Assembly (NCBI GenBank): GCA_903920405.1
Contig: CAIXMC010000229.1
Span: 1 to 10,224 of the forward strand
Reading direction: 5' to 3'
Source: an uncultured beta proteobacterium
GTDB taxonomy: Bacteria; Pseudomonadota; Gammaproteobacteria; Burkholderiales; Burkholderiaceae_C
Length of the DNA stretch: 10,224 bases
The translations under genes were made by a program, and so were the position numbers. The notes below the pieces were generated by a model. It had not been told where the DNA came from. It saw only the letters and a program-made list of their open reading frames with translations, and ran no database searches. Every line of letters begins with the position of its first letter. Positions within the stretch are counted from its first letter, which is position 1. Positions 6,860-10,224 of this stretch are shown piece after piece.

Positions 6860-6910
6860 AAAAAGAAAATGCGTCACCACCTACCATCGGTGTATTTTGA
6901 AAGGCTCAAC

Positions 6911-8359
6911 ATGATTTCATTCATCCCAAAAAGTTTTTTTGCCTGTGTGCTGGTTGGTGTGCTTACGTTTGCAATGGCTGGCCCTGCCTCTGCGCAAACC
7001 CGCACTTTGCCTGACTTTACCGATTTGGTTGAGCAAGTTGGCCCCTCAGTTGTCAATATTCGAACGATGGAAAAGGTCAACACCACTGCTGCGCAAGGTG
7101 AGTTTCAAGATCAGGACATGCTTGAATTTTTCCGACATTTCGGTCTGCCCGTACCCAACATTCCCCGTCAAATGCCTCAGCCCAGGCGCCAGCAAAGACA
7201 ACTTGAAGAGCAACCGCGTGGCGTGGGTTCGGGCTTTATTTTGAGCACGGATGGCGTGGTAATGACCAATGCGCATGTGGTTGATGGGGCTGATGAAGTT
7301 ATTGTGACCTTGACCGATAAGCGCGAGTTCAAGGCCAAAATTGTCGGAGCTGACAAGCGCAGCGATATTGCTGTGGTCAAAATTGAGGCCAGTGGCTTGC
7401 CCGCGGTCAAAATTGGCGATGTGAACCGGCTCAAAGTGGGTGAATGGGTGATGGCCATTGGCTCACCTTTTGGGTTGGACAATACGGTCACAGCAGGCAT
7501 TGTGAGCGCCAAGCAGCGCGATACGGGCGAGTATCTTCCCTTTATTCAGACAGACGTGGCCATTAACCCTGGCAATTCGGGCGGTCCACTCATCAATATG
7601 CGCGGCGAGGTTGTGGGGATCAACAGTCAGATTTATTCGCGATCAGGGGGGTCGATGGGCATTTCATTTGCCATTCCCGTTGATGAAGCCATGCGTGTTA
7701 GTGAACAATTGCGGTTGAATGGTCGGGTCTCACGCGGTCGTATTGGTGTGCAAATTGACCAGGTCAGCAAGGAAGTAGCCGAGTCCAGTGGACTGGGTAA
7801 ACCTTACGGTGCTTTGGTGCGGTCGGTTGAAGAAGGTACTCCTGCGGACAAGGCAGGGGTTGAAGCTGGCGACATCATCATCAAGTTTGATGGCAAAACC
7901 GTTGACAAGGCCAGTGACCTGCCGCGTATGGTGGGCAGTACCAAGCCGGGCACCAAAAGCACGCTGACCATTTTTCGCCGTGGCAGCACCAGGGACATGA
8001 AAGTGACCATTGCCGAAATGGAAGCTGACAAGTTATCTGTGAAAGCCTCTGACAGGTCAGGCTCGTCCAAGGGGTCAAACGCCGCCCAAAAATGGGGACT
8101 GGTGGTTAGCGATGTGCCAGATGCTCAAAAGAGCAAGCTGAAAATCAAAGGGGGTGTGCAAGTGGATGCCGCCACAGACGCTGCTGCACAAGCCGGTCTG
8201 CGTGAGGGCGATGTGATATTGGCAGTTGCCAATATCGGTGTTGCCAACGTTCGGGAATTTGAGTCCGCCCTGGCAAAATTAAGCGCTAGCAAACCGCTTA
8301 GTGTCTTCTTCAGGCGTGGCGACTGGGCACAATACACCGTGATTCGTCCACAACGCTAA
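6911..8359 (+). CDS. mucD: Periplasmic serine protease/chaperone, MucD/DegQ (HtrA) type
   Basis: HtrA-family protease that degrades or refolds damaged proteins in the periplasm. Start 6911 gives 482 residues and is chosen for GAAAGG at 6899-6904, six bases upstream, and a clean signal peptide (MISFIPKSFF, hydrophobic to about 24, ASA|Q cleavage after residue 28). A start at 6869 would put 14 extra residues before it. The catalytic triad is His122 (TNAHVV), Asp152 (SDIAVV) and Ser223 (GNSGGP). PDZ1 spans roughly 275-372 and PDZ2 392-478, joined by a Ser/Lys-rich linker. The segment at 60-105 is Gln/Arg-rich, as in the loop LA region. In related bacteria this gene follows rpoE-rseA-rseB and its product acts with that pathway; here those genes are missing from this place and no sigma-E-type promoter is obvious. 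Confidence 0.93.
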   Translation: MISFIPKSFFACVLVGVLTFAMAGPASAQTRTLPDFTDLVEQVGPSVVNIRTMEKVNTTAAQGEFQDQDMLEFFRHFGLPVPNIPRQMPQPRRQQRQLEEQPRGVGSGFILSTDGVVMTNAHVVDGADEVIVTLTDKREFKAKIVGADKRSDIAVVKIEASGLPAVKIGDVNRLKVGEWVMAIGSPFGLDNTVTAGIVSAKQRDTGEYLPFIQTDVAINPGNSGGPLINMRGEVVGINSQIYSRSGGSMGISFAIPVDEAMRVSEQLRLNGRVSRGRIGVQIDQVSKEVAESSGLGKPYGALVRSVEEGTPADKAGVEAGDIIIKFDGKTVDKASDLPRMVGSTKPGTKSTLTIFRRGSTRDMKVTIAEMEADKLSVKASDRSGSSKGSNAAQKWGLVVSDVPDAQKSKLKIKGGVQVDAATDAAAQAGLREGDVILAVANIGVANVREFESALAKLSASKPLSVFFRRGDWAQYTVIRPQR

Positions 8360-8379
8360 TGTTTTTTTAACGCCACAAC

Positions 8380-8385
8380 TACAAT
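8380..8385 (+). promoter_or_regulatory. Candidate -10 element upstream of lepA
   Basis: TACAAT is five of six matches to the sigma-70 -10 consensus and lies 21 bases after the mucD stop. The -35 position (8357-8362) is poor. A start near 8392 would produce a transcript that meets the terminator at 8417-8447 almost at once, so it could make a short RNA or an attenuated lepA message. Confidence 0.35.
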
Positions 8386-8416
8386 GGGGCATTCACTTGC
8401 CCAACAGGCGACATTC

Positions 8417-8447
8417 AGGGCGCGTTCCCAAGGATCGCGCCCTTTTT
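8417..8447 (+). terminator. Intrinsic terminator between mucD and lepA
   Basis: AGGGCGCG (8417-8424) pairs perfectly with CGCGCCCT (8436-8443) across an 11-base loop, and five T residues follow (8443-8447). This is the strongest terminator-like structure in the window. It likely ends the mucD transcript. A smaller hairpin precedes it (GGGCA 8387-8391 with TGCCC 8398-8402). Confidence 0.8.
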
Positions 8448-8454
8448 CTGTCTT

Positions 8455-8487
8455 AGGATATGCACAATTTATGATTGACCATATCCT
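8455..8487 (+). repeat. Dispersed repeat copy 3, with inverted partner
   Basis: TTATGATTGACCATATCCT (8469-8487) differs from the three-copy consensus only at position 5. Here AGGATATG (8455-8462) is the exact reverse complement of its last eight bases CATATCCT (8480-8487), giving an eight-base-pair stem with a 17-base loop. The element lies between the terminator and the lepA start, whose ATG is 15 bases downstream. Paired inverted ends are what a collapsed insertion element or MITE would leave. Confidence 0.6.
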
Positions 8488-8502
8488 TATTTACCCCCTT
8501 CG

Positions 8503-10224
8503 ATGAATCACATCCGAAATTTTTCCATCATTGCCCATATTGACCATGGCAAATCAACGCTGGCCGATCGCCTGATTCAGCGCTGCGGTGGGTTGCAAGA
8601 GCGTGAGATGGAGGCTCAAGTGCTCGATTCGATGGACATCGAAAAAGAGCGCGGCATCACCATCAAAGCGCAAACGGCGGCCCTCCATTACCAGGCGAAA
8701 GATGGCAATGTTTATCACCTCAATCTGATTGACACACCGGGGCATGTCGATTTTTCTTACGAGGTCAGCCGCTCACTGTCGGCTTGCGAGGGCGCTCTGC
8801 TCGTGGTGGATACCAGCCAAGGGGTTGAAGCGCAAACCGTAGCCAACTGCTATACCGCACTTGAGTTAGGTGTGGAAGTCGTGCCAGTGCTGAACAAAAT
8901 GGACTTGCCCAATGCTGACCCTGACAACTCACGGTTTGAAATTGAAGATGTGATTGGCCTGGACGCCTCCGAGGCCATTGCTTGCTCGGCAAAAACCGGC
9001 ATGGGCATCGATGATATTTTGGAAGCTGTGGTCAAGCGTATTCCTGCCCCCAGGGGCAACCCTGACGGCCCTTTGCGCGCCGTGATCATCGACAGTTGGT
9101 TTGACAGTTATGTCGGCGTGGTGATGTTGGTTCGCGTGGTCGATGGCCGCCTGGCCAAGGGTGAACGCATCAAAATGATGGCCACCGGTACCACTTACAA
9201 CGCGGACGGACTGGGTGTGTTTACGCCTGCCAATGCGCCACGCGATGTCTTGGAAGCGGGTGAGGTAGGTTACATCATTGCCGGCATTCGTGAACTGCAA
9301 GCTGCCAAAGTGGGGGACACCATCACTCTGATCAAACCCGGAACGGGCGGCGCAGCCTGGATGGCAACAGAGCCTTTGCCTGGCTTTAAAGAGATTCAAC
9401 CCCAGGTTTTCGCCGGTTTGTACCCCACCGAAGCCAACCAATACGAAGGCTTGCGTGACAGTCTTGAAAAACTCAAACTCAACGATGCGTCTCTGCACTA
9501 TGAACCTGAAGTGTCGCAAGCGTTGGGCTTTGGTTTCAGGTGTGGCTTTTTGGGTTTGCTCCACATGGAGATCGTGCAAGAACGCCTTGAACGCGAATTT
9601 GATCAAGAGTTGATTACCACAGCCCCCAGCGTGGTATATCAGGTGGTGCAGGCCGATGGTGTCGTCAAAATGGTTGAAAACCCTTCCAAAATGCCAGACC
9701 AGGGACGATTGGATGAAATTCGTGAGCCTATTGTCACGGTGCATCTGTACATGCCTCAAGACTGCGTGGGAGCAGTGATGACATTGGCCAATCAAAAACG
9801 TGGTGTGCAAGTGAACATGGCCTACCACGGTCGACAAGTCATGCTCACTTATGAAATCCCCCTGGCCGAAATTGTGATGGATTTTTTTGACAAACTCAAA
9901 AGCGTATCACGCGGTTATGCATCGATGGACTACGAGTTCAAAGAGTACCGTAACGCCGATGTGGTCAAGGTTGATATTTTATTGAACGGTGAGCGTGTCG
10001 ATGCCCTGTCCATCATTGTTCATCGGTCACAGTCGCAACACCGTGGCCGTGCGGTAGTAGCCAAAATGCGCGAAGTGATTTCACGGCAAATGTACGATGT
10101 GGCCATTCAGGCGGCCATTGGGGCCAACATCATTGCACGTGAAACCATCAAGGCTCTGCGCAAAAACGTGATTGCCAAATGCTATGGCGGCGACATCACT
10201 CGCAAACGCAAATTGCTCGAAAAG
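8503..10224 (+). CDS. lepA: Elongation factor 4 (LepA), C-terminus cut by window end
   Basis: Translational GTPase that acts on the ribosome; reported roles include back-translocation and 30S assembly. 574 residues are visible in an unbroken frame to the last base; the family is about 600, so only about 25-30 are missing. G-domain motifs are AHIDHGKST (11-19), RGIT (50-53), DTPGH with His81 (77-81), NKMD (131-134) and a SAK motif near 165. [14 protein letters not shown] (about 344-357) is a LepA/EF-G signature, and the RKRKLLEK end belongs to the LepA-specific C-terminal domain. The start [17 protein letters not shown] is typical, but the preceding bases (TTATTTACCCCCTTCG) have no Shine-Dalgarno sequence. 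Position after mucD is conserved in Burkholderiales, where lepB and rnc usually follow. Confidence 0.98.
   Translation, partial: MNHIRNFSIIAHIDHGKSTLADRLIQRCGGLQEREMEAQVLDSMDIEKERGITIKAQTAALHYQAKDGNVYHLNLIDTPGHVDFSYEVSRSLSACEGALLVVDTSQGVEAQTVANCYTALELGVEVVPVLNKMDLPNADPDNSRFEIEDVIGLDASEAIACSAKTGMGIDDILEAVVKRIPAPRGNPDGPLRAVIIDSWFDSYVGVVMLVRVVDGRLAKGERIKMMATGTTYNADGLGVFTPANAPRDVLEAGEVGYIIAGIRELQAAKVGDTITLIKPGTGGAAWMATEPLPGFKEIQPQVFAGLYPTEANQYEGLRDSLEKLKLNDASLHYEPEVSQALGFGFRCGFLGLLHMEIVQERLEREFDQELITTAPSVVYQVVQADGVVKMVENPSKMPDQGRLDEIREPIVTVHLYMPQDCVGAVMTLANQKRGVQVNMAYHGRQVMLTYEIPLAEIVMDFFDKLKSVSRGYASMDYEFKEYRNADVVKVDILLNGERVDALSIIVHRSQSQHRGRAVVAKMREVISRQMYDVAIQAAIGANIIARETIKALRKNVIAKCYGGDITRKRKLLEK

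Noticed and set aside
8929..9837. 302-codon open frame antisense to lepA
   Set aside because: lepA is unambiguous in the sense frame with all GTPase motifs; the antisense frame is His/Gln-rich and follows from lepA codon bias.

Overview
This window carries a conserved betaproteobacterial fatty-acid and envelope gene cluster, all on the + strand: rpmF - plsX - fabH - fabD - fabG - acpP - fabF - small membrane protein - mucD/degQ-type protease - lepA (cut by the right edge). Gene order and protein sequences (for example the FabG N-terminus, the 58-residue RpmF and MucD directly before LepA) point to Burkholderiales, most likely Comamonadaceae. A stem-loop between fabH and fabD also resembles an interspersed repeat I recall from Comamonadaceae intergenic regions. 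Base composition looks closer to half G+C, by eye, than the high G+C usual for that family. No species is claimed.

Layout. Bases 1-532 hold no convincing gene. They contain two copies of a 19-base repeat, a nested pair of inverted repeats and one plausible promoter. The DUF177/yceD gene that usually sits just before rpmF is not there. Bases 533-4631 encode L32 (rpmF), PlsX, FabH (ATGA overlap with plsX), FabD and FabG. acpP (4727-4966) follows its own probable promoter. fabF follows a 154-base leader with small hairpins. A 154-codon two-helix membrane protein resembling the CptA/YgfX family comes next, then the periplasmic serine protease MucD/DegQ. A -10-like element, two hairpins and a strong intrinsic terminator separate the protease from lepA.

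How the genes work together. PlsX makes acyl-phosphate for phospholipid synthesis. FabD loads malonate onto AcpP, FabH starts chains, FabF elongates them and FabG reduces the beta-keto intermediates. MucD guards protein quality in the periplasm, and LepA acts on the ribosome. Known key residues of the enzymes are all present.

What stands out. The rpoE-rseA-rseB sigma-E module, expected just before mucD in this lineage, is absent from the locus. A 19-base repeat occurs three times, each copy one base from a shared consensus, with one copy directly upstream of lepA. Several fab genes and lepA have no visible Shine-Dalgarno sequence, while rpmF, acpP and mucD do. I see no evidence for a wholly new multi-gene system; the novelty is in gene loss and repeat or regulatory structure.
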